DNA from: Acidobacteriota bacterium
GTDB taxonomy: Bacteria; Acidobacteriota; Terriglobia; Acidiferrales; UBA7541
Assembly: GCA_003161495.1 (NCBI GenBank)
Contig: PMOP01000318.1
Location: forward strand, 227-7,027
Length of the DNA stretch: 6,801 bases
Reading direction: 5' to 3'
The notes beneath the pieces were generated by a model that was not told the DNA's origin, did no database searches, and saw nothing but the letters and a program-made list of their open reading frames with translations. Below, piece after piece: positions 1 through 5,076 of the stretch; positions within the stretch are counted from its first letter, which is position 1; the number at the start of each line of letters is the position of its first letter. A program made the translations under genes and the position numbers.

Positions 1-274
1 GTCAAGAAAAAACACTTTTCCCTGCGCATTCGAGGGAGAGGAGTTTCTGACATCCAGCCCCTGACTGCAGCTGCGAGTTCTGTTCCGGAGCGTTTTTGGG
101 CGCGCCGAGTCCTGGAAATTCGGATGCATTGCAATCCGCGTTCGTTCTTGCCGAGTCGAAGCGCCGATGACCAGCTCGGTGGCGGCGGGCGCCCCATCCT
201 TGAGGATCGTCAAGGGTGGAGCAATGATGAAAGCGGAGACGATTGTGGGTCCAGTGGGCGCCACCCAGGTTTGC
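1..274. other. Left flank without an assignable gene
   Basis: Several frames are open here at once (one on plus, two on minus), which is common in GC-rich non-coding DNA and argues against trusting any of them. The most gene-like is a minus-strand frame open from about 276 off the left edge, with a possible GTG at 264-262. It begins APTGPTIVSAFIIAPP, has a GC-rich third position over its first 35 codons, and then becomes arginine/serine-rich and unconvincing. I recognise no family. It could be the 5' end of a gene lying mostly outside the window, or decayed sequence next to the repeat at 275. Confidence 0.25.
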
Positions 275-365
275 TGTCATTCTGAGCGAAGCGAAGAATC
301 TCTCTGTGGTTTTGCGCACAGCAAGGACCGTGAGAGAGAGATTCTTCGCTTCGCTCAGAATGACA
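275..365. repeat. Perfect 31-bp inverted repeat, 29-nt loop
   Basis: The left arm (275-305, starting TGTCATTCTGAGCGAAGCGA) is exactly complementary to the right arm (335-365), with 29 nt between. As RNA it would form a very long uninterrupted stem. When translated by chance it gives the peptide strings CHSERSEESL and ILRFAQND. From general knowledge, I associate these with a high-copy intergenic repeat in Acidobacteriota and some other environmental phyla. There is no T-tract after either arm, so it is not a normal intrinsic terminator. It carries no transposase. It may be a non-autonomous (MITE- or REP-like) element, which is inference. Confidence 0.85.
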
Positions 366-492
366 CCCGGTTGGGCGTATGCGACTGCAGTTCCGCAGCC
401 AGGTCACGCCAGTGCGGATTGAAAGACTCGATCAACGCAATCTTCCTCTCTCGTAACCATCCCTTGATTTGCTTCTCCCGAGTAATGGCGAT
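355..492 (-). pseudogene. GIY-YIG endonuclease, 3'-terminal remnant
   Basis: The minus frame reads AITREKQIKGWLRERKIALI, then ESFNPHWRDLAAEL. This matches the conserved end of small UvrC-type GIY-YIG nucleases, whose usual tail is like 'REKQLKGW.R.KKIALIE..NP.W.DL'. The GIY and YIG motifs, the catalytic Arg and the first 50 or so residues that should precede it are absent. Upstream, the same frame runs into unrelated sequence (the hairpin at 533-559) and then the antitoxin gene. Downstream, the last codons and the TGA stop (357-355) lie inside the right arm of the 31-bp inverted repeat, so the true C-terminus has been replaced or fused. Only about 35 residues of homology survive, so it cannot encode an active nuclease. 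The family call rests on motif recognition alone. Confidence 0.65.
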
Positions 493-532
493 ACGCGGCC
501 CAGCCTTTGAGCGGGTTTCAACTTTCGGGTGG

Positions 533-559
533 CGCACCCTTGCGGCGTACAAGGGTGCG
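533..559. repeat. GC hairpin downstream of the toxin-antitoxin pair
   Basis: CGCACCCTT (533-541) and AAGGGTGCG (551-559) form a perfect 9-bp stem around a 9-nt loop. It lies 38 nt beyond the antitoxin stop on the minus strand, where a transcript end would be expected. However, the minus strand after the stem reads CCACCCGAAAG, with no U-tract. On the plus strand it is followed by GTTTTCCGTTT, a poor T-rich tail. It resembles other short intergenic hairpins in such genomes and may be part of a dispersed repeat rather than a terminator. Confidence 0.5.
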
Positions 560-596
560 GGTTTTCCGTTTGATCTTTCTCACGTTTCGCTTTTCG

Positions 597-893
597 TCAG
601 CGTTTCTTTGCTTTCACCGGAACGAATTCAATCTTGATCCTCGTGTTGAGGGCATAGGCGACTCGTGCGAGCGTATTGAGTGTGACATTTCTTGTGGAAG
701 TCTCGATGAGTGATATTTTAGAGGCGTTCATCCCCGCCCGAGCCGCCAGCTGCGTTTGATTCAAATTTTCCAGTTCTCGCAGCCGGGCAATTTTAATGCC
801 CAGCTCAAGATCTACAAGTTCCTTCTCGACCAAGTCCCGAATCTCCGGATCCTGCATTTGTTTTTTAAAGTAACGGTCCAAGCGGGTAGCCAT
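597..893 (-). CDS. HigA-like XRE-family antitoxin
   Basis: This 98-residue protein is the likely antitoxin and transcriptional repressor of the toxin encoded just upstream. Residues 1-35 form a charged N-terminal stretch (MATRLDRYFKKQ...). Residues 38-83 form a Cro/C1-type helix-turn-helix: the recognition region is TQLAARAGMNASKISLIE, followed by TLNTLARVAYALN. A short basic tail (KIEFVPVKAKKR) closes it. The ATG at 893-891 is chosen because AAGGTG sits 6 nt upstream. A GTG three codons earlier is part of that same Shine-Dalgarno and is less likely. The frame extends further upstream only inside the toxin gene. The gap to the toxin stop is 10 nt, so the two are co-transcribed. In this family the antitoxin binds the toxin and represses the shared promoter; here that is inferred from homology and gene order. 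Confidence 0.85.
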   Translation of the reverse strand: MATRLDRYFKKQMQDPEIRDLVEKELVDLELGIKIARLRELENLNQTQLAARAGMNASKISLIETSTRNVTLNTLARVAYALNTRIKIEFVPVKAKKR

Positions 894-903
894 TTTATTC
901 ACC

Positions 904-1287
904 TTATACTTTCGGGTCTGAGTTGCTTGATTTCGCTTTCCTGACAAGCTTGCGGTTGTGCTCGGCCATACCGGCCTTGGCAGTCTCAATGTCCGATTTC
1001 TCCAACTTTTCCGAGTCCTTGACAACCCCGTGCAACAAGATAAATTCTTGATTGGCGTCTCCGAAATACAGAATGCGAAGCCGGGTTTTCCCAAATCTTG
1101 TCCGAAGCTCTCGCAGTCTGCCATCGACTTGCGAGGAATACGGGAAGGGCAGGGTTGGCCCGTGCTCCTTCAGTTTGGCAATCAGCCCAAGGAGCTTGGC
1201 GCGATGCTTCTTTGGCAGGCGGTTCAAAAATACTTCCACAGGCGCAACGCCATCCGCGTCAACGTAGAAGTCCACCGTCCACGCCAT
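904..1287 (-). CDS. HigB/RelE-like toxin (phage Gp49-like family)
   Basis: This 127-residue protein is a probable ribosome-dependent mRNA interferase of the RelE/ParE superfamily, Gp49-like (PF05973) branch. Visible family features are FLNRLPKKHRAKLLGLIAKL (residues 20-39, paired helices), the strand core LRELRTRFGKTRLRILYF (58-75), LLHGVVKDSEK (84-94) and a helical end DIETAKAGMAEH (99-110). A basic 17-residue tail follows. Family length is usually 100-125, so it looks intact. The toxin precedes the antitoxin, the HigBA order and opposite to RelBE or MazEF. The ATG at 1287-1285 is the only good start. The Shine-Dalgarno is weak (AAGAGAA about 13 nt upstream), which would keep toxin translation below that of the antitoxin. 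Activity and specificity are inferred from homology. Confidence 0.85.
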   Translation of the reverse strand: MAWTVDFYVDADGVAPVEVFLNRLPKKHRAKLLGLIAKLKEHGPTLPFPYSSQVDGRLRELRTRFGKTRLRILYFGDANQEFILLHGVVKDSEKLEKSDIETAKAGMAEHNRKLVRKAKSSNSDPKV

Positions 1288-1322
1288 GATATATATGGTA
1301 TTCTCTTTAAGTCATTATATCA
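1287..1322 (-). promoter_or_regulatory. Toxin-antitoxin promoter with flanking half-sites
   Basis: On the minus strand a perfect TATAAT (1319-1314) lies 26 nt upstream of the toxin ATG. No good -35 box is visible 16-18 nt above it. Flanking it are TGATATA (1287-1293) and its exact complement TATATCA (1316-1322), centred 29 bp apart, about three helical turns. They overlap the -10 and the toxin start codon. This is a reasonable operator for an XRE-type antitoxin that represses its own operon, but the repeats are short and AT-rich and could be coincidental. Confidence 0.4.
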
Positions 1323-1437
1323 AGAACGGGCGGGCGAGTTGGCTGGTGGCCCGGCTCTTGTTCCGAATATGGGTCGGAAACGTCGACCTGACACAAAAGA
1401 ATTGTCCTCCGATTGCAATACTGAGATACTCGCGTCC

Positions 1438-1443
1438 GGGAGG
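1438..1443 (+). promoter_or_regulatory. Shine-Dalgarno that fixes a TTG start
   Basis: GGGAGG, 5 nt before the TTG at 1449, is a near-ideal ribosome binding site. An in-frame TGA at 1422-1424 with no ATG or GTG after it leaves this TTG as the only supported start of the membrane protein. Confidence 0.7.
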
Positions 1444-1448
1444 GACTC

Positions 1449-1910
1449 TTGGGCACAGCAGTTGCTGTTTGCTTCGCGCTGATCTTGGGCTCGCTCGCCC
1501 TCGGCGGAGGCATCTATGAGACTCTCGTTGTTGATGCCGCGTGGCCCGGCAACCTTGGCCTCATCCAACCGAATCGCGGCGGCCTGAATCGAAAAATATT
1601 TTGGATGCTCATCCACCCCCTGTTCGAGATTGCGCTTCTTGTAAGCGCTTGGATGAACTGGAGTGACAGGTCCGTGCGACTCTGGGTCATCGTCGCTCTT
1701 CTTGGTCATTTTTCCGCCCGCGCCTGGTCCTTCGCGTACTTCATTCCCAGAGCGCTCCGCTTCGAAAAGCTTGACGATCTCACGCCGGAAGAAATGCGCT
1801 CGGCCGCCCGATGGATCAAACTCAGTCGGTGCCGGCCACTTCTAGAGGCATTTTCGATAGCTGCGCTGGCGATAATACTTCTGCACTTTGCAAGCGCCGT
1901 GTCGGGCTGA
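1449..1910 (+). CDS. Small four-helix integral membrane protein
   Basis: This 153-residue protein has four hydrophobic segments: about 3-22 (VAVCFALILGSLALGG), 50-69 (IFWMLIHPLFEIALLVSAW), 77-97 (RLWVIVALLGHFSARAWSFA) and 130-149 (LLEAFSIAALAIILLHFA). A polar loop (102-129, FEKLDDLTPEEMRSAARWIK) separates the last two. The size and layout resemble the DUF1772 type of small membrane protein, but I cannot confirm the family, and no catalytic or transport motif is visible. Conserved-looking polar residues within the membrane are H56, E60, H87 and R91. It starts at TTG with a strong Shine-Dalgarno, diverges from the toxin-antitoxin pair and is followed by a gap of 60 nt before hicB. Function unknown. 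Confidence 0.7.
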   Translation: MGTAVAVCFALILGSLALGGGIYETLVVDAAWPGNLGLIQPNRGGLNRKIFWMLIHPLFEIALLVSAWMNWSDRSVRLWVIVALLGHFSARAWSFAYFIPRALRFEKLDDLTPEEMRSAARWIKLSRCRPLLEAFSIAALAIILLHFASAVSG

Positions 1911-1912
1911 TT

Positions 1913-1946
1913 TGCGGGTGGCCGGGCCTTCGGCTGTTTGCCCGCA
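1913..1946 (+). terminator. Weak hairpin after the membrane protein gene
   Basis: TGCGGG (1913-1918) pairs with CCCGCA (1941-1946), enclosing a small inner stem GCCG/CGGC (1921-1924/1931-1934). It starts 3 nt after the stop codon. The following bases (GCACTTTACT) hold only a short T-run, so termination would be weak at best. Its right arm overlaps the proposed -35 box of hicB. Confidence 0.3.
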
Positions 1947-1964
1947 GCACTTTACTGGTAGAAT
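1937..1964 (+). promoter_or_regulatory. Probable leaderless promoter of hicB
   Basis: TAGAAT (1959-1964) is a five-of-six match to the -10 consensus, with TTTGCC (1937-1942) 16 nt upstream as a poor -35. The expected start of transcription, about 7 nt past the -10, falls on the hicB ATG at 1971. There is no Shine-Dalgarno in the short space between. A -10 box directly in front of an ATG without a ribosome binding site is the usual signature of a leaderless mRNA. Confidence 0.45.
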
Positions 1965-1970
1965 ACTAAT

Positions 1971-2183
1971 ATGGTTTTTCACGTAAAACTCGACAAGGCG
2001 GAGGATGGCTGGTTTGTTGTGGAATGCCCGGCCTTGCCCGGATGTGTGTCCCAAGGGAAGGACGAGCAAGAGGCTCTTGCCAACATCAAGGAAGCGATTG
2101 CCGCCTGGCTCTGGGCGGAAGATCAGAAGGCCATGTCCAGCGATCCAAATCGAAAGCAACCCGAAATACTCGTCTCGGTTTAA
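1971..2183 (+). CDS. HicB-family antitoxin, unpaired
   Basis: This 70-residue protein has the compact HicB N-terminal fold, a partly degraded RNase H-like domain. The diagnostic run is DGWFVVECPALPGCVSQGKD (residues 12-31), followed by EQEALANIKEAIAAWLWAED (32-51). There is no C-terminal ribbon-helix-helix or HTH segment, as in many short HicB-like proteins. In classical modules HicB neutralises the dsRBD-fold mRNA interferase HicA and represses the operon. Here no HicA-like frame (about 60-80 residues with a GSH motif) precedes or follows it: the upstream gene is a membrane protein and the downstream gene is convergent, 12 nt away. It may act on a distant HicA, be a relic, or have another role. 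The ATG at 1971 fits the domain start and the adjacent promoter. Confidence 0.85.
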   Translation: MVFHVKLDKAEDGWFVVECPALPGCVSQGKDEQEALANIKEAIAAWLWAEDQKAMSSDPNRKQPEILVSV

Positions 2184-2195
2184 CGAAGTGGCGCA

Positions 2196-2522
2196 TCAAC
2201 GCAGGACAAGATCCGAATATTCCGGGTGCTTCGCTACGTACTCCCGCACTACGGGACAAATAATGTCTACCTTGAGGTTTTTCTCACGAGCCCAGTGGAG
2301 AGCAGTTTCTGCCAGAGAGGAAGCAAGACCCATGGCTCGCAATTTTTCAGGGACTTCCGTGTGGATGAGTTCCAGGACATTTCCGCTCAAGCTGTATTCA
2401 AGATAAGCGACTTCACCGTTCCGCACGATTTCTATGCGGCCCGTCGTTACCAAATGCTGCGGCAGGGGCTTACGGCGAAATAGTTTCCACGCAACCAAGA
2501 GACGCTCTCTTTTCCTATGCAC
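2196..2522 (-). CDS. NATD1/YjdJ-type GNAT acetyltransferase
   Basis: This protein of up to 108 residues belongs to the minimal GNAT group (Acetyltransf_CG, PF14542; YjdJ/NATD1-like). Matching parts are GRIEIVRNGEVAYLEYSLSG (28-47), LELIHTEVPEKLRAMGLASS (50-69) and ICPVVREYVAKHPEYSDLV (88-106). R62-A-M-G-L-A is the acetyl-CoA pyrophosphate-binding loop, and C89 in the ICP motif is typical of the group. The acceptor substrate of these proteins is generally unknown. The GTG at 2522 follows a TGA two codons upstream, so the gene cannot start earlier. A TTG at 2498, preceded by GGAAAAGAGAG, is a plausible alternative and would give 100 residues, since the first 25 lie outside the domain. It converges on hicB. 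Confidence 0.8.
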   Translation of the reverse strand: MHRKRERLLVAWKLFRRKPLPQHLVTTGRIEIVRNGEVAYLEYSLSGNVLELIHTEVPEKLRAMGLASSLAETALHWAREKNLKVDIICPVVREYVAKHPEYSDLVLR

Positions 2523-2580
2523 TGCTCTTCACTAAGAATTTATCAGATTGTGGAGGGTGGCTCACCTTTTGAGAACAACG

Positions 2581-2619
2581 AAAAAAGTGCGAAAGTGTGG
2601 GCCAACCGGAGCCCGGCAC
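2581..2619 (-). terminator. Possible terminator of the DUF1569 gene
   Basis: On the minus strand, GTGCCGGGC (from 2619, overlapping the stop codon) can pair with GCCCACAC (to 2595) as two short stems separated by a small internal loop. TTTTTT (2586-2581) begins 8 nt later. The spacing between stem and T-run is longer than in a classical terminator, so this is a weak candidate. Confidence 0.35.
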
Positions 2620-3107
2620 TAAACCCGAAACTGGCGCAAATGATGATCCAGGTGCTGATACATTAATACCGCCCATTCCACAGGAGTCAGCGGCCCAAAA
2701 AAGAAGTGCGGATGCTTCGTGCATGCCTCAGGCCCGCCCGTTGCAAAGCGGTCTATCGATTCGTGCAGCCGTTGCCTCTCCACCAGGAAATCCCGTTCAT
2801 CGGTCACCAGGCAGCTCTTCTCGGTCATCGCATTGCGGCGCATCGGCGTCCCGTTCACGATCAACGACTTCTTCGCCAACCGCCCCAGCAGTCGTCCAAG
2901 CAAGATTCGTGGCGGAGAAACCTTCCCCATCGCCATCTCCATCGCCGCCGAGCAATGCGCCAGCATCTGCGCTGGATTCATCTTGCCCCACTGCCGCTCG
3001 CTTTCCGGCCCCAGCTGCGCCAGCCGCTCCTTCACTTCTTCCACCATCGCTGGTTCAAAGAGATTTTTCTCGCGGAAAGTTGAAACTTCAGTTTGTCCCG
3101 TCATCAT
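2619..3107 (-). CDS. DUF1569 (DinB-like) protein
   Basis: This 162-residue protein matches the DUF1569 family of the DinB/YfiT-like four-helix bundle superfamily. Key runs are KNLFEPAMVEEVKERLAQLG (14-33), ERQWGKMNPAQMLAHCSAAM (37-56), HFFFGPLTPVEWAVLMYQHL (134-153) and DHHLRQF (154-160). H51, H152 and H156 are placed like the three metal-ligand histidines of DinB-type proteins, so a divalent metal site is likely. The biochemical reaction of DUF1569 proteins is not established; some relatives are thiol-dependent S-transferases. The start is chosen at the ATG ATG pair (3107 and 3104) preceded by AAGGGAG. Spacing slightly favours the second ATG. An in-frame upstream ATG at 3146 would add 13 residues that look non-conserved. 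It is monocistronic, with no related neighbour. Confidence 0.8.
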   Translation of the reverse strand: MMTGQTEVSTFREKNLFEPAMVEEVKERLAQLGPESERQWGKMNPAQMLAHCSAAMEMAMGKVSPPRILLGRLLGRLAKKSLIVNGTPMRRNAMTEKSCLVTDERDFLVERQRLHESIDRFATGGPEACTKHPHFFFGPLTPVEWAVLMYQHLDHHLRQFRV

Positions 3108-3117
3108 CGTCTCCCTT

Positions 3118-3146
3118 TTTATACCGGCCTCACGGCCACGGTTCAA
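3118..3146 (-). promoter_or_regulatory. Sigma-70-like promoter before the DUF1569 gene
   Basis: On the minus strand TTGAAC (3146-3141) and TATAAA (3123-3118) are separated by exactly 17 nt, the best-matching promoter in the window. Transcription would begin near 3111, leaving only about 4-7 nt before the ATG pair and cutting into the apparent Shine-Dalgarno (3116-3112). So either the mRNA is nearly leaderless or one of the two signals is fortuitous. Confidence 0.45.
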
Positions 3147-3460
3147 GCTTCATCGGTATGCGCCCCGTTCACGGCGCCTCATTCTCGAGCGTTACCATTC
3201 CTCTGCCATCCGTAAGAAGGAGCATGGACGTGTGCCTGAGGAATAGCCGCCATGCGCCTTGATCCCGAAGCAGGCACGCGGCTGCACGCATCCGAAAACT
3301 TATCGGGCGGCCAACGGCCTGAACCTCGACTCTGTGTATTAGTCGAACGAGAAGCAGCAAAATCGACATGTTTAGTTTCTTTTCGTTACCAACACAGATA
3401 GTGTGTCACTTTGTGGCATCAGCGCACAGTCGCGAGAGAAACTGTCAGTGCACGCGAATG
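3147..3460. other. Intergenic region, no gene seen
   Basis: Between the DUF1569 promoter and the tRNA promoter I see no frame with a recognisable domain. A 66-codon minus frame (3369-3169, starting MSILLLLVRL) lacks a ribosome binding site and family resemblance. Small inverted repeats are present (ACAC/GTGT at 3392-3404, ACAGT/ACTGT at 3426-3445), but they are too short to interpret. Confidence 0.5.
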
Positions 3461-3489
3461 TTGCAGCATGTGATTCGGTGAGATAGTCT
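3461..3489 (+). promoter_or_regulatory. Promoter of the tRNA-Leu gene
   Basis: TTGCAG (3461-3466) and TAGTCT (3484-3489) are spaced by 17 nt, with an expected start near 3496, about six bases before the mature 5' end. The -10 is a modest match, but the position is right for a stand-alone tRNA transcript. Confidence 0.45.
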
Positions 3490-3501
3490 TACGTGCGCAG
3501 T

Positions 3502-3587
3502 GCCCGGGTGGCGGAATGGCATACGCGGGGGACTTAAAATCCCTTGCCCTTCGGGGCGTGCGGGTTCGACTCCCGCCCCGGGCACCA
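3502..3587 (+). tRNA. tRNA-Leu (anticodon UAA)
   Basis: This is a complete class II tRNA that reads UUA codons. The acceptor stem GCCCGGG (3502-3508) pairs with CCCGGGC (3577-3583), followed by discriminator A3584 and an encoded CCA (3585-3587). The D stem GCG/CGC (3511-3513/3524-3526) has GG at 3518-3519 in its loop. The anticodon stem 3528-3532/3540-3544 (one G-U pair) holds the loop CTTAAAA with TAA at 3535-3537. The long variable arm GCCC/GGGC (3546-3549/3554-3557) is capped by a UUCG tetraloop. The T arm is GCGGG-TTCGACT-CCCGC (3560-3576). Together the long variable arm, A73 and UAA make leucine secure. I see no duplicated 3' end nearby that would mark an integration site. Confidence 0.97.
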
Positions 3588-3591
3588 TGAA

Positions 3592-3610
3592 ATTCCAAAT
3601 TGCATGGAAT
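3592..3610. other. Small hairpin just after the tRNA gene
   Basis: ATTCCA (3592-3597) and TGGAAT (3605-3610) form a 6-bp stem with a 7-nt loop, five bases after the CCA end. There is no T-run on the plus strand. It might aid 3' processing or weakly stop the tRNA transcript. The stronger hairpin at 3621-3639 immediately follows. Confidence 0.3.
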
Positions 3611-3615
3611 GCCTT

Positions 3616-3639
3616 AAAAACGCCGGCGGGACGCCGGCG
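3616..3639 (-). terminator. Intrinsic terminator of dctA
   Basis: On the minus strand CGCCGGCG (3639-3632), a TCC loop, CGCCGGCG (3628-3621) and then TTTTT (3620-3616) make a textbook Rho-independent terminator, beginning 22 nt past the dctA stop. It would end the M24-E2-dctA transcript and prevent antisense reading into the tRNA gene. The stem and flanks read CGCCGGCGGGACGCCGGCG on the plus strand, a form related to the hairpin at 6324-6340, so the terminator may have been supplied by a dispersed repeat. Confidence 0.75.
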
Positions 3640-3661
3640 CCACGGAATACTTAGTTCCAAC

Positions 3662-4972
3662 TCAGGCCAGATTTTTCTGCAGGGTTTCCTTGTCGAGTTC
3701 GTGTTCCCAACGCGCCACGACGACGGTCGCGACGCCATTTCCAATCATGTTCACCACCGCGCGGAACATGCTCATGAAGCGGTCTATGCCGATGAGCAGG
3801 GCCATGCCCGCTACTGGAATTGTGGGGATGACCATCAGCGTGGCGACGAGCGCGATGAACGCCGCGCCGGTCACGCCACTTGCTCCCTTGGATGTGAGCA
3901 CGGCCACCGCGAAAATCGTCAGTTGCTGGCCTACCGTCAAGTGGATGTTCGTCGCTTGCGCGACGAAAAGCGCCGCCATGGTCATGTACAGGCTGCTGCC
4001 GTCGGTGTTGAATGTGTAGCCCGTCGGCACGACCAGGCCCACCAGCGATTTCGAGCATCCCAGCTTTTCCATTTTTTCCATGAGCGTCGGCAATGCGGGA
4101 TCCGAGCTGCTCGTGGCCAACACTACGACGATTTCTTCTTTGATGTAGGAAAGAAATTTGATGATGTTGAAACCCGCAGCCCAGGCGATCAGGCCAAACA
4201 CAACCAGCACGAACAACGTGCACGTGATATAGAAAACGGCGATCAATTTTGCAAGCGGCCCGAGGGACGCAATTCCGTAGCGGCCCACGGTAAAGGCCAT
4301 CGCACCAAATGCGCCGATTGGGGCCAGCTTCATCAGAATATTAATGACTCCGAATACCGCGTGCGTCATCGCGTCAAACAACTCCACAACTGGTTTACAC
4401 TTGGGGCCCACCATCGACAATGCAAAGCCGAACAAAATGGCGACCAGCAGCACCTGCAATATGTTCCCCTTGGCGAAGGCGTCCACCATGGTCGTCGGGA
4501 TGATGTTCATGAGGAAATCCGTCACGCTTTGTTGCTTGGCCGCGCCGGCGTAGTCCGCTACGGATTTAGCGTCAAGCGTTGCGGGGTTCACATTGAAGCC
4601 GGAACCCGGATGCGCGATGTTGCCGACGAGCATCCCAGTGAAAAGCGCCAGCGTGGATACGATCTCAAAATAGAGCAGCGCCTTTCCGCCAATTCTGCCA
4701 ACTTTCTTTAAATTCTCCATGCCGGCGATGCCCGTAACGACAGTGCAGAAAATAATCACCGTGATCACCATGGTGATCAGACGAATAAAGCCATCGCCCA
4801 GCGGCTTCATCTTTATCGCTGACGCCGGTTTGAAGTAGCCATAGATAATCGCGAGGGCCACGCCGATCAGCACTTGTCCCCAGAGCGTCAGGTAAAAGGG
4901 CGTCTTTTTTTTGGGAGGCGGAGAGGGTTCCGCAAGGATTTGCGGCGGATTTGTTGTAAGTGTATCGCCCAT
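3662..4972 (-). CDS. DctA-type C4-dicarboxylate/cation symporter
   Basis: This 436-residue inner-membrane secondary transporter of the DAACS family (SDF, PF00375) probably imports succinate, fumarate or malate with cations. The N-terminal 24 residues are a Pro/Lys-rich cytoplasmic extension; the first helix begins near 26. Signature elements are SSSDPALP (288-295, tip of hairpin HP1), [19 protein letters not shown] (318-336, the NTDG cation/substrate motif of TM7), [10 protein letters not shown] (360-369, HP2) and IDRFMS followed by [13 protein letters not shown] (396-420, TM8). DctA proteins typically have SSSESALP, so D291-P292 is a small variation. Length is near that of E. coli DctA (428). 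AAGGAGA 9 nt upstream fixes the ATG at 4972. It lies 104 nt after the E2 stop, probably in the same transcript; no clear separate promoter is visible. Precise substrate is inferred. Confidence 0.9.
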   Translation of the reverse strand: MGDTLTTNPPQILAEPSPPPKKKTPFYLTLWGQVLIGVALAIIYGYFKPASAIKMKPLGDGFIRLITMVITVIIFCTVVTGIAGMENLKKVGRIGGKALLYFEIVSTLALFTGMLVGNIAHPGSGFNVNPATLDAKSVADYAGAAKQQSVTDFLMNIIPTTMVDAFAKGNILQVLLVAILFGFALSMVGPKCKPVVELFDAMTHAVFGVINILMKLAPIGAFGAMAFTVGRYGIASLGPLAKLIAVFYITCTLFVLVVFGLIAWAAGFNIIKFLSYIKEEIVVVLATSSSDPALPTLMEKMEKLGCSKSLVGLVVPTGYTFNTDGSSLYMTMAALFVAQATNIHLTVGQQLTIFAVAVLTSKGASGVTGAAFIALVATLMVIPTIPVAGMALLIGIDRFMSMFRAVVNMIGNGVATVVVARWEHELDKETLQKNLA

Positions 4973-5076
4973 TGTTGATTCTCCTTGAGTCGAGCGCCTC
5001 GAAGAGGCCGTGCTGCGCCTCCATCCAAATTGCTGCAGCTAGCTGTTAGGTCTGCCCGGGTTCTGGGAGTTTATCA
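4973..5076 (-). other. E2-dctA spacer / dctA leader
   Basis: This 104-nt gap starts (minus strand) with TGA TAA directly after the E2 stop codon. It contains a 10-bp palindrome CAGCTAGCTG (5036-5045) and a small hairpin GCCTC-TTC-GAGGC (5008-4996) just ahead of the dctA Shine-Dalgarno. I see no convincing -35/-10 pair and no terminator, so read-through from E2 is the simplest reading. The palindrome could be a regulator site, but nothing identifies the regulator. Confidence 0.35.

Noticed and set aside
275..365. CRISPR-like repeat unit or attC-type site
   Set aside because: There are only two arms, in inverted orientation, with a single 29-nt loop; no direct repeats, no spacers and no cas or integrase gene nearby.
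2..637. Open frames carrying CHSERSEESL- and LRFAQND-like peptides on both strands
   Set aside because: These peptides are chance translations of the 31-bp inverted repeat and its flanks; the frames have no ribosome sites and no domains.
2184..2260. Decayed HicA downstream of hicB
   Set aside because: No frame shows the HicA GSH or basic dsRBD-fold motifs, and the GNAT gene fills this stretch on the other strand.
2597..3262. Plus-strand 221-codon Ser/Pro-rich frame
   Set aside because: It is the antisense shadow of the DUF1569 gene, which has a recognisable family and a ribosome site on the minus strand.
3169..3369. Minus-strand 66-codon frame MSILLLLVRL...
   Set aside because: No ribosome site, no family resemblance, Arg-rich composition typical of non-coding GC-rich DNA.
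3502..3660. tRNA-Leu as an integration (att) site for a mobile element
   Set aside because: No repeat of the tRNA 3' end and no integrase are present in the window.
3500..4711. Plus-strand 403-codon frame rich in His, Arg and Gln
   Set aside because: It starts within the tRNA-Leu gene and is antisense to dctA; its composition is that of a shadow frame.
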